Source: Mesorhizobium sp. L-2-11 (GTDB lineage: Bacteria > Pseudomonadota > Alphaproteobacteria > Rhizobiales > Rhizobiaceae). Taken from it: DNA of 64,000 nt. The stretch lies in NCBI RefSeq assembly GCF_016756595.1, contig NZ_AP023257.1:5968001-6032000 (forward strand), written 5' to 3'. The translations under genes and the position numbers were made by a program. Positions 47,042 to 56,907 of this stretch are shown in pieces; position 1 is the stretch's first letter; every line of letters begins with the position of its first letter. A model generated the notes under the pieces. It was given only the letters and a program-made list of their open reading frames with translations. It searched no databases and was not told the DNA's origin.

Positions 47042-47311
47042 TTACTCGGAATCTGAACCTGACACGCGTCGCGATTTCTCTGACATGCCGGCGGGCAAGC
47101 TTTCCTTTCTGGCCTTGGCAAACGCTCTGTCACCTTCCAGAAACCCTGCCAGCATGAAAGGTATGAGTTCCGCTACCGTTTCAGACTCGCCATAGGTCTG
47201 GCGGTAAAGCGCCGCATAGTCCTTGAGTGCTTGGTTCAGGTCCGCGCTAACGGTGATGGTCATCTTCGAAGGTGTCCGGTCCGGAAGCTTTCCAAGTTTC
47301 AGATCTGCCAT
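47042..47311 (-). CDS. DUF2274 protein of the trb operon
   Basis: The 89-residue product (MADLKLGKLPDRTPSKMTITVSADLNQALKDYAALY...) fits DUF2274, a short ribbon-helix-helix-like family regularly encoded after trbI. It lies 12 bases after trbI. The likely role is a small DNA-binding or accessory factor of conjugation, inferred from position and the DLNQALKDYA helix. Confidence 0.8.
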   Translation of the reverse strand: MADLKLGKLPDRTPSKMTITVSADLNQALKDYAALYRQTYGESETVAELIPFMLAGFLEGDRAFAKARKESLPAGMSEKSRRVSGSDSE

Positions 47312-47323
47312 GATTACTCCTGT

Positions 47324-48538
47324 TCAAGTCGGGTATGGGCGCAGCACAAGATCCTTGTGTACAATCACGCGTAGGGGCCAACCGGGGCGGACGATAATGG
47401 TGGGTTGAATATTCAGGTTCTTTTCGGTGATGCGCTGGCCGGCTTGACTGATGTTTTGCTGAGTGGATTCCCGGATCGCCTTAACTAGGTCGCTTTCGTT
47501 TTCCCCAAAGCTCAACTCGGTACCAACGCCCAGTAGCGTCGCTAGAGCAACTCCCTTGATCAGCTGCCAGGTGTGAAAATCGACCTTGTCTTCAAGCCCA
47601 GCATAGCCGGCAGTATCCGTCGCTGGCAGATTGTCGATTTCGATCGAGGAACCGTCGGGCAGGATTATTCGCTGCCAGACCAGCAATGCGCGCCTCTGCC
47701 CAAAAGCCACGACGCTGTCATAAGTGCCGATGAGGCGTGAGCCTTGCGGAATGAGCACAATGCTGCCGGTGACTGTGTCGTGCACATTCTCGGTGACCTG
47801 CGCGACGACAAGGCCAGGCAAGTCGGAATTTATGCCGGTGACGAGACTGGCCGCGATCACGCTGCCGGCCATCAGTTGGTAGGGCGAGGCCGGCGTCTGC
47901 AGCGCATGCGGATTGTAGATCCCGCTTGTGTTTCGCTGACTGACAAAATCGAGCTTGCGCTGTTGGTTGTTCTGGTCACCCTCGGCTTGGGCAACGGAAG
48001 CTGACGTGCGCGTCGCTCCGGATTGCGGAAGCGCCTCAGACGGCTGCTGCGCACTCGGCCCGCCGCCGGCGACATCTCTCTGTCTGGGTCGATTGTCGAT
48101 CCGGAACAAGACTTGCGACTCGCGCGCCTCAATTGCTTGCTGGGCAAGGCGCTGCTCCTCGGCGGAGATATCCTGCCCTGGCGCGATGCCGAGCTGACGT
48201 TGGCGTTCAAGGATGGGGCGACCGAGGTCGCCGGGCAGTGGCGGTCCGAGCACAGGGGCCTTCGGCATGATCCCGGAATAGTCCTTGGGAAGCGCTTCTA
48301 GTCCCTCGGCGGGTGGCTTGCGCTCGGTGTTATAGCGGTCCTCTGCCTGGTGCTTGATACGCCATGCCGGTCCTTGAAGCGCCATCATCGTGACGCCCAG
48401 AATGGCACCGGATCCGACTGCAGCGATGGCGATGATCACACCGCGCCTGAATCGGACAGCGCGGCGGGGCGAGGCTCGCAATTGCAGCTGCTCGGGATCG
48501 AGTTTCGGCGGCGCATCGGATCGGGAAGTATCGGTCAT
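47324..48538 (-). CDS. trbI: Conjugative transfer protein TrbI (VirB10 type)
   Basis: TrbI spans the envelope and links inner-membrane energy to the outer-membrane pore of the mating channel. From the ATG at 48538 (GGGGAG upstream) the 404-residue product has a cytoplasmic Pro-rich start and one membrane helix (AIAAVGSGAILGVTMMAL). A Gln/Pro-rich linker and the C-terminal VirB10 barrel region (GSRLIGTYDSVVAFGQRRALLVWQRI) follow. It follows trbG by 11 bases. Intact. Confidence 0.93.
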   Translation of the reverse strand: MTDTSRSDAPPKLDPEQLQLRASPRRAVRFRRGVIIAIAAVGSGAILGVTMMALQGPAWRIKHQAEDRYNTERKPPAEGLEALPKDYSGIMPKAPVLGPPLPGDLGRPILERQRQLGIAPGQDISAEEQRLAQQAIEARESQVLFRIDNRPRQRDVAGGGPSAQQPSEALPQSGATRTSASVAQAEGDQNNQQRKLDFVSQRNTSGIYNPHALQTPASPYQLMAGSVIAASLVTGINSDLPGLVVAQVTENVHDTVTGSIVLIPQGSRLIGTYDSVVAFGQRRALLVWQRIILPDGSSIEIDNLPATDTAGYAGLEDKVDFHTWQLIKGVALATLLGVGTELSFGENESDLVKAIRESTQQNISQAGQRITEKNLNIQPTIIVRPGWPLRVIVHKDLVLRPYPT

Positions 48539-48549
48539 GAGCGCTCCCC

Positions 48550-49578
48550 TCACCTGCTGGGCCGCGCAAAGAGCGGAATCCGCCGCGGCGGTTGCCGGCC
48601 GTCAGTCCTGGTGATGCGCACCACCTGCTGCTGCTTGCTGCCTAGACGCAGTTCTGCAGCGCCAAAGAGGCGATCGACGATGTAGTAGTTGCCGCGCATG
48701 CGATAATTGACGAGCTGGCTGTCCCCATCGGCACCGACGATGAAGAGAGGAGGCGCTTCACCCTGATCAATGCGACGGGGGAATTCGATATAGACCTTGC
48801 TGCCATCGTCGAAAGCGCGCGTCGGCCTCCAGGGTGGTGTGTCGCCGGTGATTGAATACCGAAAGCGGATATTCTCGAGCGCCACATTCGACGCCACCGG
48901 CGTGGCAGCCTCGGCTTGGGCGTTGCGCTGGCGTAGCGCGATGATCTGGTCCTCGCTATAGGTCCAGGAGATCGCCGCCATTGAGGTCTTCTCGGTGCTT
49001 TGAAGCTGCAAATGGTAGGTGCGTCGTTCCGTGGTGATCACCAGATTTGTGTTAAGTCCCGGCGCGAAGGGTTTTACCAGCACATGGGTGCGCTGATTGT
49101 CACCGGTGCCGCTGACGGTATCGCCGATCACCCAACGCACCGTGTCGCCGGCCGACACGGCTGTTAGCTTCTCGCCCGGCTGGAGTGCGATATCGGTAAC
49201 GCGCTCCGGCGCGGCATAGAGCTGATAGAGTGCGCCATCGGCGAATGGATAGACCTGAACCGCATTCACGTACCCATACCTGGTGGGTTGCTGCGTCGCT
49301 GCTTTATTGGCATCGGAGACCCGTTCTTCAGGAGAGCGCTTGTCATCGGCCACCCTGCCCGGATCGGGCTGTAGCTGACCTGGCAACGGCAGCGGCTTTG
49401 GCACTTCGACTATCTTGACCGGCTTCTCCGGCGGCTTCTCGATTGCGGCTGGTTTGAAATCGGCAGCATCATAGGAAATCTCAGGCGGCGGTACCGGCTT
49501 CGACGCGCAGGCGGAGAGGACTGCTGTAGAGGCCGACAGGATCAGCACGGCACGGACCGACGACATTCTATTCTTCAT
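48550..49578 (-). CDS. trbG: Conjugative transfer protein TrbG (VirB9 type)
   Basis: TrbG is an outer-membrane core component. The 342 residues begin with a lipoprotein-type signal (SAVLSACASKP, lipobox LSAC), a Pro-rich linker and a C-terminal VirB9-like beta domain (RYGYVNAVQVYPFADGALYQLYAAP). It overlaps trbF by four bases (ATGA). Together with TrbF and TrbI it forms the type IV secretion core complex. Intact. Confidence 0.92.
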   Translation of the reverse strand: MKNRMSSVRAVLILSASTAVLSACASKPVPPPEISYDAADFKPAAIEKPPEKPVKIVEVPKPLPLPGQLQPDPGRVADDKRSPEERVSDANKAATQQPTRYGYVNAVQVYPFADGALYQLYAAPERVTDIALQPGEKLTAVSAGDTVRWVIGDTVSGTGDNQRTHVLVKPFAPGLNTNLVITTERRTYHLQLQSTEKTSMAAISWTYSEDQIIALRQRNAQAEAATPVASNVALENIRFRYSITGDTPPWRPTRAFDDGSKVYIEFPRRIDQGEAPPLFIVGADGDSQLVNYRMRGNYYIVDRLFGAAELRLGSKQQQVVRITRTDGRQPPRRIPLFARPSR

Positions 49579-50300
49579 TGGTGGACTCCTTTTGGGGAAA
49601 CGGACGTCGGCGCAGCACTGTCGAGCTCGCGCGACCAGTCGATCGCATTGATGAAGACGCCGAGCGGGTTGTTGCGCAGTTGGTCAGTATTACTTGGCGG
49701 GCGGATCACGATGGTGAGGATCGCGGTCCAGCGCGTCGTGCTGGCAAGGCTGCCGCGCTCAAAAACCTGCTCGGCCCATTTGACCTGGAACGAGCTGTCG
49801 GAAGCCCTGACCACGCTGGTCACTTGCACCGACACGCTGCGTGTGCCGATCTGGCCGAAAGGATCGTTCGCCTTGGCGTACTCGTTGAGAAAGAGCGCCG
49901 CGCGGTCGGTGGCGAAGTCATAGGCCGAAAGCCAGTTCTGCCGCACCAGCACCGGATCGGTGGAAACGGAACGGACATTCTGAATGAAGCGGCCGAGATG
50001 CCACGCGATCTGGGCATCGGAGGGCTCGTAGCCCCGGATTGCCGGCGCAACGGCGCGTGCCTCGCCGAAGCCGTCGACCTCGACGACGTAAGGCACGACG
50101 CGGCTCTGCATCGACTGCCACACGAGTCCGCCGGAAAGTCCGGCCGCCAAGGTCAGACAGCCAAGAGCCATGAACCGCCAGTTGCGGGCCTGCACTCGAG
50201 ATGAGCCTATGCGCTCGTCCCAGAGCTGTGCGGCCTTCTGATACGGCGTGACCGGCTCGGGCGTCTTGCCGTAACGTTGAATGGGTCGCTTGAATAGCAT
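49575..50300 (-). CDS. trbF: Conjugative transfer protein TrbF (VirB8 type)
   Basis: The 241-residue protein has an N-terminal membrane helix (RFMALGCLTLAAGLSGGLVW) and a VirB8-like periplasmic domain containing IAWHLGRFIQNVRSVSTDPV and TSVVRASDSSFQVKWAEQV. VirB8 proteins nucleate assembly of the channel. It starts right where trbL stops and overlaps trbG by four bases. Length and motifs are normal. Confidence 0.92.
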   Translation of the reverse strand: MLFKRPIQRYGKTPEPVTPYQKAAQLWDERIGSSRVQARNWRFMALGCLTLAAGLSGGLVWQSMQSRVVPYVVEVDGFGEARAVAPAIRGYEPSDAQIAWHLGRFIQNVRSVSTDPVLVRQNWLSAYDFATDRAALFLNEYAKANDPFGQIGTRSVSVQVTSVVRASDSSFQVKWAEQVFERGSLASTTRWTAILTIVIRPPSNTDQLRNNPLGVFINAIDWSRELDSAAPTSVSPKGVHQ

Positions 50301-51621
50301 TTAGTCGTCCTTGTCGTTGAGAGAGGGATTGGCGCTGCCTCCCGGCCTGTCGCCTTCACGGACGGCCTGCATGGCGGTGTGACGGTGGGCACGGGCTGTC
50401 TGTTCGGAACGCAGGCGCCTGGCCCAGCCGGGCGCGGCATCAGCGACCGGACCAGTAGGGCTTCCGGTCATGGATGCGGTCGGCGCACCACCGGTCGCGG
50501 TCCAGGCAGCTTCGCGCCCGGCATCAACGCTGCGCCCGAAGCCTCCTGCGGCAGATCGTGCCGCCCGCATTGCGGCGCCGCCGGCGGCGCTGGTCACACC
50601 ATGCATTCCAGCAGCTACACCGGACAGGCCGGACTCGGGCAGTTGCGCGCCCGATCTGCCAGGCCGTAGAAGCCGCTGACCCCATGGTCGTGCCGGCACG
50701 GAGTGCGGTGAGACCGCTGCCGGTTGCCGTGCGCGCGCCGGCAAATGCTGCGCCTGCGGCAACGAGCGATGCACCGGCTGCGGCTGCCGTGGTTCCAAGT
50801 GCGGCGCCCGCGCCAAGCTGCGGCGCGCCCGAGACAAGACCGGAGGCTATCCCAGGTCCGAAAATGCCGAGACCAAGGAGCGCCAAGGCGCCCAGGACCT
50901 GTGACATGGCGGCGGCCAGATCCGGCTCCTTGCCTTGCAGCGCGGAAGCGAACTCGCCAAAGAGCGTGGAGCCGATGCCGATGATGACGGCCAACACCAT
51001 CACCTTGATGCCCGACGAGATGACATTGCCGAGCACGCGCTCGGCGAGAAACGCTGACCGGTTCCAAAGCGCGAAGGGCACAAGAATGAATCCGGCCAGA
51101 GTGGTGAGTTTGAATTCGAGGATGGTGATGAAGAGTTGGATGGAGAGGATGAAGAAGGCGATGATGACCAGGAACCAGGCCACGAGCAGCACGAAGATGG
51201 TGAGCGCGTTGCCGAAGATTTCTGGGAAGCCGAGAAGCTGGCTTGCCTGATCGAGAAGCGGCCAGGCGCCCTCGAAACCGGTTGCGGCAATGCGGCCCGG
51301 ATGCAGGAGATTGTCGGCGGAGAGATTGCCTGAGGACGCATTGATGCCGAGGCCAGCGAAGGACCGATAGATGATGTCGGCGAGGTTCTTGAAGTTATTC
51401 AAGATGAAGGCAAAGACGCCGACATAGAGCACTTTGCGGATGAGCCGGCCGAATATGTTGGGTTCGCCGCCGAATGCCCAGGCGAGGCCGGCAAGTGTGA
51501 CGTCGATGCCGATCAGGGTCGTGGTAAGGAAGGCGACATCGCCCGAGAGCAGACCGAACCCGCTATCGATGTAGCGGATGAAGGTCTCCATGAAGCGATC
51601 AATGACCCCAAGGTCGTTCAT
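50301..51621 (-). pseudogene. trbL: trbL, split by a frameshift near 50640-50665
   Basis: TrbL is a polytopic inner-membrane protein (VirB6 type). From the ATG at 51621 (MNDLGVIDRFMETFI) the frame codes for several membrane helices through TMGSAASTAWQIG. It then runs into Arg/Cys-rich nonsense. The expected continuation (GLSGVAAGMHGVTSAAGG, and a C-terminus ending REGDRPGGSANPSLNDKDD) lies in another frame down to 50301. A single base change near GGGCGCGCAAC would restore it. The membrane part (about residues 1-310) is complete, so a partly functional product remains possible. Confidence 0.8.
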
Positions 51622-51652
51622 GCCGCCTTCCTCGTCGTCAAGAGATTGGTGA

Positions 51653-52378
51653 TCAGTTGCCGGGATAGGCCGTGCCTGTGCCGAGGAAGCGCTTTGTCGT
51701 CTCGCGCGCGGCCTCCTCGGACTGCGCCTTGCGCGCCGCATCCTCGGCCTCAGCGCGGAACTGCGTTGCGAGCAGCGTCTGGATCTGCATCTGCTGCTTG
51801 GTCGAAAGCGCAAGGAGCTGGTTAGTGGCCTGACTTGCCTGAAGCGCACCGGCCGCGCCTTGGCTGCGGTTGACGAGATCGGCAAGCAGGTCGCCATCAC
51901 CGCGAACATTCTCGACGATCTGCGACTGAACACCCATGGTCTGACGGAATGCCTGCATTGCGCTTTGCCAGCGGTCACGTGCGGCGCTCGCTACATCGCT
52001 GACCTTGATCGTGGCGTCGTAGCTTTCCGGATATTGATTACGCCACTGGTCCTGAAGCTTGTTGAGATCAAAGCTCAGGCCACTTGCCTGGTCCATCAGA
52101 CCGTCGATCCGTTGGAGCGAGCCGGTAAGCTGACCCACGGAAGAAAAATCCAGACTCTGAAGATTGCGTGCCATGTTCTGCAGCACGGTCGCCTGGTTCT
52201 GGAGCGACTGGATCTGGTTGTTGATCTGCTCCAGCGAGCGCGCCGCCGTGAGCACGTTCTGTGCGTAGTTCGACGGATCGAACACGATGAGCGCGTAGGC
52301 CGGCTGCACGTAGTCGGCCATCGGCTTGGCGATCAACGAAAGGGTGATCAGGCCCGAGAGAAAGCGGCGCCGCATCAT
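51653..52378 (-). CDS. trbJ: Conjugative transfer protein TrbJ (VirB5 type)
   Basis: TrbJ is a periplasmic/pilus-associated VirB5-like protein. From the ATG at 52378 (overlapping the trbE stop) the 241 residues start with a signal peptide (RRRFLSGLITLSLIAKPMADYVQPAYA). The rest is a helical body with IVFDPSNYAQNVLTAARSLEQIN, typical of TrbJ. It precedes trbL by 31 bases; no trbK lipoprotein is evident between them. Confidence 0.9.
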   Translation of the reverse strand: MMRRRFLSGLITLSLIAKPMADYVQPAYALIVFDPSNYAQNVLTAARSLEQINNQIQSLQNQATVLQNMARNLQSLDFSSVGQLTGSLQRIDGLMDQASGLSFDLNKLQDQWRNQYPESYDATIKVSDVASAARDRWQSAMQAFRQTMGVQSQIVENVRGDGDLLADLVNRSQGAAGALQASQATNQLLALSTKQQMQIQTLLATQFRAEAEDAARKAQSEEAARETTKRFLGTGTAYPGN

Positions 52379-54825
52379 GACGATTGCTCCTTGGTTGGTT
52401 GAGGGAATTGCTGGAGAAGCTCGGCCGCCCAATCGAGGCCGCGGGCGCCGAGGAAGCGAAAGACAAAGCTGTCCTGCCCGTGCTCGGACAGGACCCTGTC
52501 GATCAGGCTTTGCGCGGCTGGACCCGAGGCGCCGCAAAGTGCAAGCGCGATGGGGCCGAGCCCGAGCTCGAAGAGACGGTTGCCGCAGCGCGACTGCAAA
52601 TAGTAGTGCCGCTTCGGCGTGGCCCGGGCGATCAGTTCAATCTGCCGGTTGTTGAGACCGAAGCGCTCATAGGCAGTCCGTGCCTGCGGTTCCACGGCAC
52701 GATCATTGGGGAGAAAAATGCGCTGTGGGCAGCTCTCGATGATCGCCGGCGCTATTGCAGAGCCGACGATGTCGGCAAGCGACTGCGTGGCGAAGATCAC
52801 CGATACGTTCTTCTTTCGCAGCACCTTCAGCCATTCGCGGATGCGGGCAGCAAAAAGCGGATTGTCGAGATAGACCCAGGCCTCATCGAGCATGAGCAGC
52901 GTCGGTCGCCCGTCGAACCGCTCCTCAAGGCGATGGAAGAGATAGGTGAGCACAGGCAGCACAGCGCTTTGGCTATGCATCAGCTCCTCGGTCTCGAAGC
53001 ACTGCACATCCGACAAGGCCAGCCGATCGTCATCGGCATCGAGCAATCGGCCGAAGGGACCGTCGAGCGTGTAGGGCATTAAGGCGGACTTCAGTGCATT
53101 GGACTGAAGCAGGACCGACAGACCGGTCAGCGTGCGCTCCTGCGCCGGCGCGGTGGCGAGGCTGTTGAGCGCCGACCAGATCGCCTCCTTCACCTCCGGC
53201 GTGAGGGTGACGTTCTCATGGGCAATCAGGCCGGCGATCCATTCAGCTGCCCAGCTGCGCCTACCCTGATCACCGATATTGCGCAGTGGCTGGAAGGCAA
53301 GCGCACCGTCCGAACCCAAGACATGATGCTCTCCACCCATGGCGAGCGTTGCCGCGCGCGCCGAATTGCCTTTGTCGAAGACATAGACCTGCGCGCCGGC
53401 ATAGCGACGAAACTGCAGGGCGATCAGGGCAAGCAGCACCGATTTTCCGGCGCCGGTCGGTCCAACGATCAGCATGTGGCCGACATCTTCGACATGGGAA
53501 GAAAGCCGGAACGGACTCGACCCGCTGGTTTCGGCGATGAGGAGCGGCGGGGCCTCTCGTCCAGTGACTTCAGCCAGATGCTCGTTCGCCGCAGGACCGG
53601 CCCACACCGAGGAAAGCGGCATGAGATGGGCAAGGTTCAGCGTGTGAACGAGCGGCTGACGAACGTTGGCATAGACATGACCCGGCAGCGAGCCGAGCCA
53701 GGCTTCGACCGCATTGACGCTTTCGCGGATGGTGGTGAACCCGAGCCCATTGATGATGCGCTCGACCGCGCGAAGTTTCTCAGCGGCGGCTTGGCGATCC
53801 TCGTCCCATACCGTCACCGTTGCAGTGAGATACCCGAAGCCGACATGATCGCCGCCCAACGCCTGAAGTGCTTCATCGGCGTCGAGCGCCTTATTGTCGG
53901 CGTCGCTGTCGACGAGCGGAGCGGGTTCGTTGCTTACAACCTCGCGCAGGATTGCGACGATCGATTTGCGCTTGGCAAACCACTGCCGGCGCAAGCGGGT
54001 CAGCGTCTTGGTGGCCTCGGTCTTGTCGAGCGGAATGAAGCGCGTCATCCAGCGATAGGCGAAATCCTGATGATTGAGGGCATCGAGGATTCCGGGCCGG
54101 GTGAGGTTCGGAAAGCCGAGGATGGTAAGTGTGCGAAGATGTTGCTCACCCAGCATCGGCTCCAAGCCGCCGGTAAGCGGCACATCGACCAGGATGCCGT
54201 CCAGATACATTGGCATTTCCGGCACGGCGACCGGATGGCGGCGGGTCGAGATCGTGTCGTGCAGGTATGTCAGCGTCTCGGCGTCATCGAGCGGACGCAC
54301 TTCGGGCATGAAGCCCGACAGAAGATCCAGCACACGGTCGGTCTCGTCACGGAACCGCGCCATCTCCTGGCGCCAGTCTCTTTCGCCTTCTGAATGATGC
54401 GAGTCGACGAGCGCGCTTTCCGCCCGCGCCTGGGCGTCCGGTGGCGGCATGGACAGCAAGGTCAGGTGATAGCGGCTCTCGAAATGCGCGACCTTGCCTT
54501 CGAAGGCAGCACGCCGTTCTTCATCAACCAGCCATGACGCCGCGTCCGGGAAACGCGAGGACGGATAGCCCAGCGCTTCGATGCGCTCGGCCTCGAAAAA
54601 CAATGTCCAGCCGGAGCCAAGGCGTCTAAGCGCATTGTTGGCCCGGGCGCAGATGCCGATGAGTTCGGCTTCGGTCGAGCTTTCCAGATCGGGCCCGCGA
54701 AACCGAAGAGTCCGCTGAACGCTGCCGTCCTTGTTGAGCACGATGCCGGGCGCCACCAGTGCTGCCCAGGGCAGATGGTCGGCAAGCCGGTCGGCCTTGC
54801 CGCGATATTCCGAAAGGTTCAGCAT
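52375..54825 (-). CDS. trbE: Conjugative transfer ATPase TrbE (VirB4 type)
   Basis: TrbE is the large VirB4-type ATPase that powers pilus assembly and DNA transfer. The 816 residues (start at 54825, with an AGGGG ribosome site) show Walker A GPTGAGKS (MLIVGPTGAGKSVLLALIA) in the C-terminal half. Walker B-type LLMLDEAWVYL and a downstream FATQSLADI follow. The N-terminal start MLNLSEYRGKADRLADHLPWAALVA is the standard TrbE beginning. It overlaps trbD and trbJ. Intact. Confidence 0.95.
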   Translation of the reverse strand: MLNLSEYRGKADRLADHLPWAALVAPGIVLNKDGSVQRTLRFRGPDLESSTEAELIGICARANNALRRLGSGWTLFFEAERIEALGYPSSRFPDAASWLVDEERRAAFEGKVAHFESRYHLTLLSMPPPDAQARAESALVDSHHSEGERDWRQEMARFRDETDRVLDLLSGFMPEVRPLDDAETLTYLHDTISTRRHPVAVPEMPMYLDGILVDVPLTGGLEPMLGEQHLRTLTILGFPNLTRPGILDALNHQDFAYRWMTRFIPLDKTEATKTLTRLRRQWFAKRKSIVAILREVVSNEPAPLVDSDADNKALDADEALQALGGDHVGFGYLTATVTVWDEDRQAAAEKLRAVERIINGLGFTTIRESVNAVEAWLGSLPGHVYANVRQPLVHTLNLAHLMPLSSVWAGPAANEHLAEVTGREAPPLLIAETSGSSPFRLSSHVEDVGHMLIVGPTGAGKSVLLALIALQFRRYAGAQVYVFDKGNSARAATLAMGGEHHVLGSDGALAFQPLRNIGDQGRRSWAAEWIAGLIAHENVTLTPEVKEAIWSALNSLATAPAQERTLTGLSVLLQSNALKSALMPYTLDGPFGRLLDADDDRLALSDVQCFETEELMHSQSAVLPVLTYLFHRLEERFDGRPTLLMLDEAWVYLDNPLFAARIREWLKVLRKKNVSVIFATQSLADIVGSAIAPAIIESCPQRIFLPNDRAVEPQARTAYERFGLNNRQIELIARATPKRHYYLQSRCGNRLFELGLGPIALALCGASGPAAQSLIDRVLSEHGQDSFVFRFLGARGLDWAAELLQQFPQPTKEQSS

Positions 54826-55091
54826 GCGAGCCATCCCCTCAGGCGAAGGTGACGGACAAGCACGCTGGCAAAGTCGGGATCGCGCCTTGCGGCAAAGACC
54901 GCGAGCGTGTGGCCGCCAAGCCAGAGCACTAGCCCGGCAATCCATTGCTGCAAGCCTAGTCCGATGGCCGCAGCCACCGTGCCGTTGAGGATCGCCACCG
55001 CCCGCGGCGCGCCGCCCAGCAGGATCGGTTCAGTCAAGGCCCGGTGAACGGGAACCTCGAAGCCCTCGATATGTTGCACTCCGGCGGCCAT
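54819..55091 (-). CDS. trbD: Conjugative transfer protein TrbD (VirB3 type)
   Basis: From the ATG at 55091 (TGATG overlap with the trbC stop) the 90-residue product has the VirB3-like pattern. It begins HIEGFEVPVHRALTEPILLGGAPR and continues with two hydrophobic segments (AVAILNGTVAAAIGLGL and IAGLVLWLGGHTLAVFAA). It works with TrbE at the inner membrane. Upstream frame extension is not needed. Confidence 0.9.
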   Translation of the reverse strand: MAAGVQHIEGFEVPVHRALTEPILLGGAPRAVAILNGTVAAAIGLGLQQWIAGLVLWLGGHTLAVFAARRDPDFASVLVRHLRLRGWLAC

Positions 55092-55399
55092 CAGACGAGC
55101 GCCCCGCCGCCGAAGGAGAAGAACGAGAGGAAGAAGCTCGATGCGGCGAAGGCGATCGACAGGCCGAAGACGATCTGAAACAGCCGGCGGAAACCGCCTG
55201 CAGTATCGCCGAAGGCAAGGGTCAAGCCGGTGGTGATGATGATGATCACCGCGACGATTTTGGCGACCGGTCCCTGCACCGATTCCAGGATCTGCTGCAG
55301 CGGCTGTTCCCAAGGCATGCCGGAGCCGGCAGCGTGCGCCGGAACTGTGAGAAGAAACGCGAGCGCGGCAAACGAAAGAAAGCGGAGCTTCTTGCGCAT
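55091..55399 (-). CDS. trbC: Conjugative pilin TrbC (VirB2 type)
   Basis: The 102-residue product has a signal peptide (KLRFLSFAALAFLLTVPAHA) and a mature pilin part with two hydrophobic helices (VAKIVAVIIIITTGLTLAFGD and LFQIVFGLSIAFAASSFFLSFF). This is the VirB2/TrbC pattern of the pilus subunit. It follows trbB by 20 bases and overlaps trbD (TGATG). Confidence 0.92.
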   Translation of the reverse strand: MRKKLRFLSFAALAFLLTVPAHAAGSGMPWEQPLQQILESVQGPVAKIVAVIIIITTGLTLAFGDTAGGFRRLFQIVFGLSIAFAASSFFLSFFSFGGGALV

Positions 55400-55419
55400 A
55401 AGGGGGCCTTTCAGAGTTG

Positions 55420-56379
55420 CTAGAGTTGCGGAGGCGTGAGTGGGGTGAGGGCGTAGTCGCCGCTGCCGTCGAGACCTGTGACCTCAGCGATTGCATCGAT
55501 GCGGCGCGACGAGCCGCGCCCCGCGATGAAGACGATGAGATCGATGGCATTGGCGATGAGGCGGCGCGGCACGGTGACGACAGCTTCCTGTGCAAGCTGC
55601 TCGATGCGATAGAGGGCAGAGCGCGCCGAATTGGCATGAACCGTGGCGATGCCGCCGGGGTGCCCGGTGTTCCATGCCTTGAGCATGTCCAGCGCTTCCG
55701 CGCCCCTGACTTCACCGACGATGATGCGGTCGGGGCGGAGCCGGAGCGTCGAGCGCACGAGATCGGCGAGTGTGACCGAGCCCCGCCTGGTTCTCAGGGC
55801 AACGCAGTCCTTTGCTGCGCATTGCAGTTCGCGGGTGTCCTCGATGAGGATCACTCGCTCGTCGCATTCGGCGACTTCGGCCAGCAGCGCATTGGCAAGC
55901 GTCGTCTTACCCGACGACGTGCCTCCGGCGACAAGGATGTTGCGCCGTTCTCGGACTGCCTTTATCAACGCATCGGCCTGCAGCGGCAACATGATGCGAT
56001 CCGCAACATAGTTGGCCAGCGTGTAGAGCTTTGCGGCTGGTTTGCGGATGGCAAAGCAAGGCGCCAGCACGACAGGCGGCAGCAGTCCCTCGAAGCGTTC
56101 GCCCGATGGCAATTCGGCGCTGACAATCGGATTGTCCGCATGCGCCTCGGCACGCACGTGGGAAGCGACCAGGCGGATGATGCGTTCCGCCTCGGAAGGA
56201 TGCATATGCACGGCCGTATCGATTCGGCCTTCTCCCAGCCGGTCGAGCCGCAGCGCACCATCGGGATTGACCATCACCTCGATGACCAATGGATCGGCCA
56301 GCGCCTCAGTGATCGTCGGACCCATGGCGGTGCGCAGCATGGCGCGGCGTCGGTGGTCGGCCGCTGGATGAGCGCTCAT
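55420..56379 (-). CDS. trbB: Conjugative transfer ATPase TrbB (VirB11 type)
   Basis: TrbB is a hexameric traffic ATPase at the cytoplasmic base of the channel. The 319 residues contain Walker A GGTSSGKTT (LVAGGTSSGKTTLANALL), the aspartate box VILIEDTRELQ, and Walker B-type DRIIVGEVRGAEALDML. The gene starts the trbBCDEJLFGI cluster. Its stop lies before trbC, and its start overlaps the RHH gene by four bases. Confidence 0.95.
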   Translation of the reverse strand: MSAHPAADHRRRAMLRTAMGPTITEALADPLVIEVMVNPDGALRLDRLGEGRIDTAVHMHPSEAERIIRLVASHVRAEAHADNPIVSAELPSGERFEGLLPPVVLAPCFAIRKPAAKLYTLANYVADRIMLPLQADALIKAVRERRNILVAGGTSSGKTTLANALLAEVAECDERVILIEDTRELQCAAKDCVALRTRRGSVTLADLVRSTLRLRPDRIIVGEVRGAEALDMLKAWNTGHPGGIATVHANSARSALYRIEQLAQEAVVTVPRRLIANAIDLIVFIAGRGSSRRIDAIAEVTGLDGSGDYALTPLTPPQL

Positions 56380-56789
56380 CCTTCCCCTCCTCCGCCATTG
56401 TCTTCGCCAAGCGAGCGTTTCCCCGATGCGATCTGGCGACCGACCTGCTCGACGAATTTGTCGAAACGCTCCTGGGCAATCGCCTGCGTCGCCTTGTCCG
56501 GAACAGGCGTGTGGGCATGAAGCGTGATCGAAAAGCGGATGAAGAGCGCCAAGCTTTCCAATGTCATGTCGACATCGCGCCTGACGTGACTGAGGTCGCG
56601 GGAAAGACGGTCCAGCCTCATGCCATAGCGCCGATCGAGTTCATTCTCGCCACGCCGCTCGATGAAAGCTTCTACGGCCTTCGCGACGACCGCGGATTTT
56701 GTGGTCGAGGGATCGCGGCTGAGGTTGTCCAGCTTCTCGCTCAATTCCGGTTCGAGCAGAAACTGGTGACGAATGCGGTGGGGCTTCAT
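56376..56789 (-). CDS. CopG-type ribbon-helix-helix protein of the conjugation block
   Basis: The 137-residue protein has an N-terminal RHH segment (HQFLLEPELSEKLDNLSRDPSTTKSAVVAKAVEAFIER) typical of CopG-like DNA-binding proteins. A helical C-terminal part and an acidic Gly-rich tail follow. It lies between traG (118 bases) and trbB (ATGA overlap). It may regulate the trb operon or act in relaxosome assembly; this is inferred. Confidence 0.82.
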   Translation of the reverse strand: MKPHRIRHQFLLEPELSEKLDNLSRDPSTTKSAVVAKAVEAFIERRGENELDRRYGMRLDRLSRDLSHVRRDVDMTLESLALFIRFSITLHAHTPVPDKATQAIAQERFDKFVEQVGRQIASGKRSLGEDNGGGGEG

Positions 56790-56907
56790 GCGCTTGTTCC
56801 AACTGGCCGGCGCTGGCGGGCCGGCGGCGGAACAAGCATTATCGAGATGCCCAAAATTGCTTACGGCCGTTATCTACGCTGAGATACGCCCGAGCTGCGG
56901 AAAGCGT

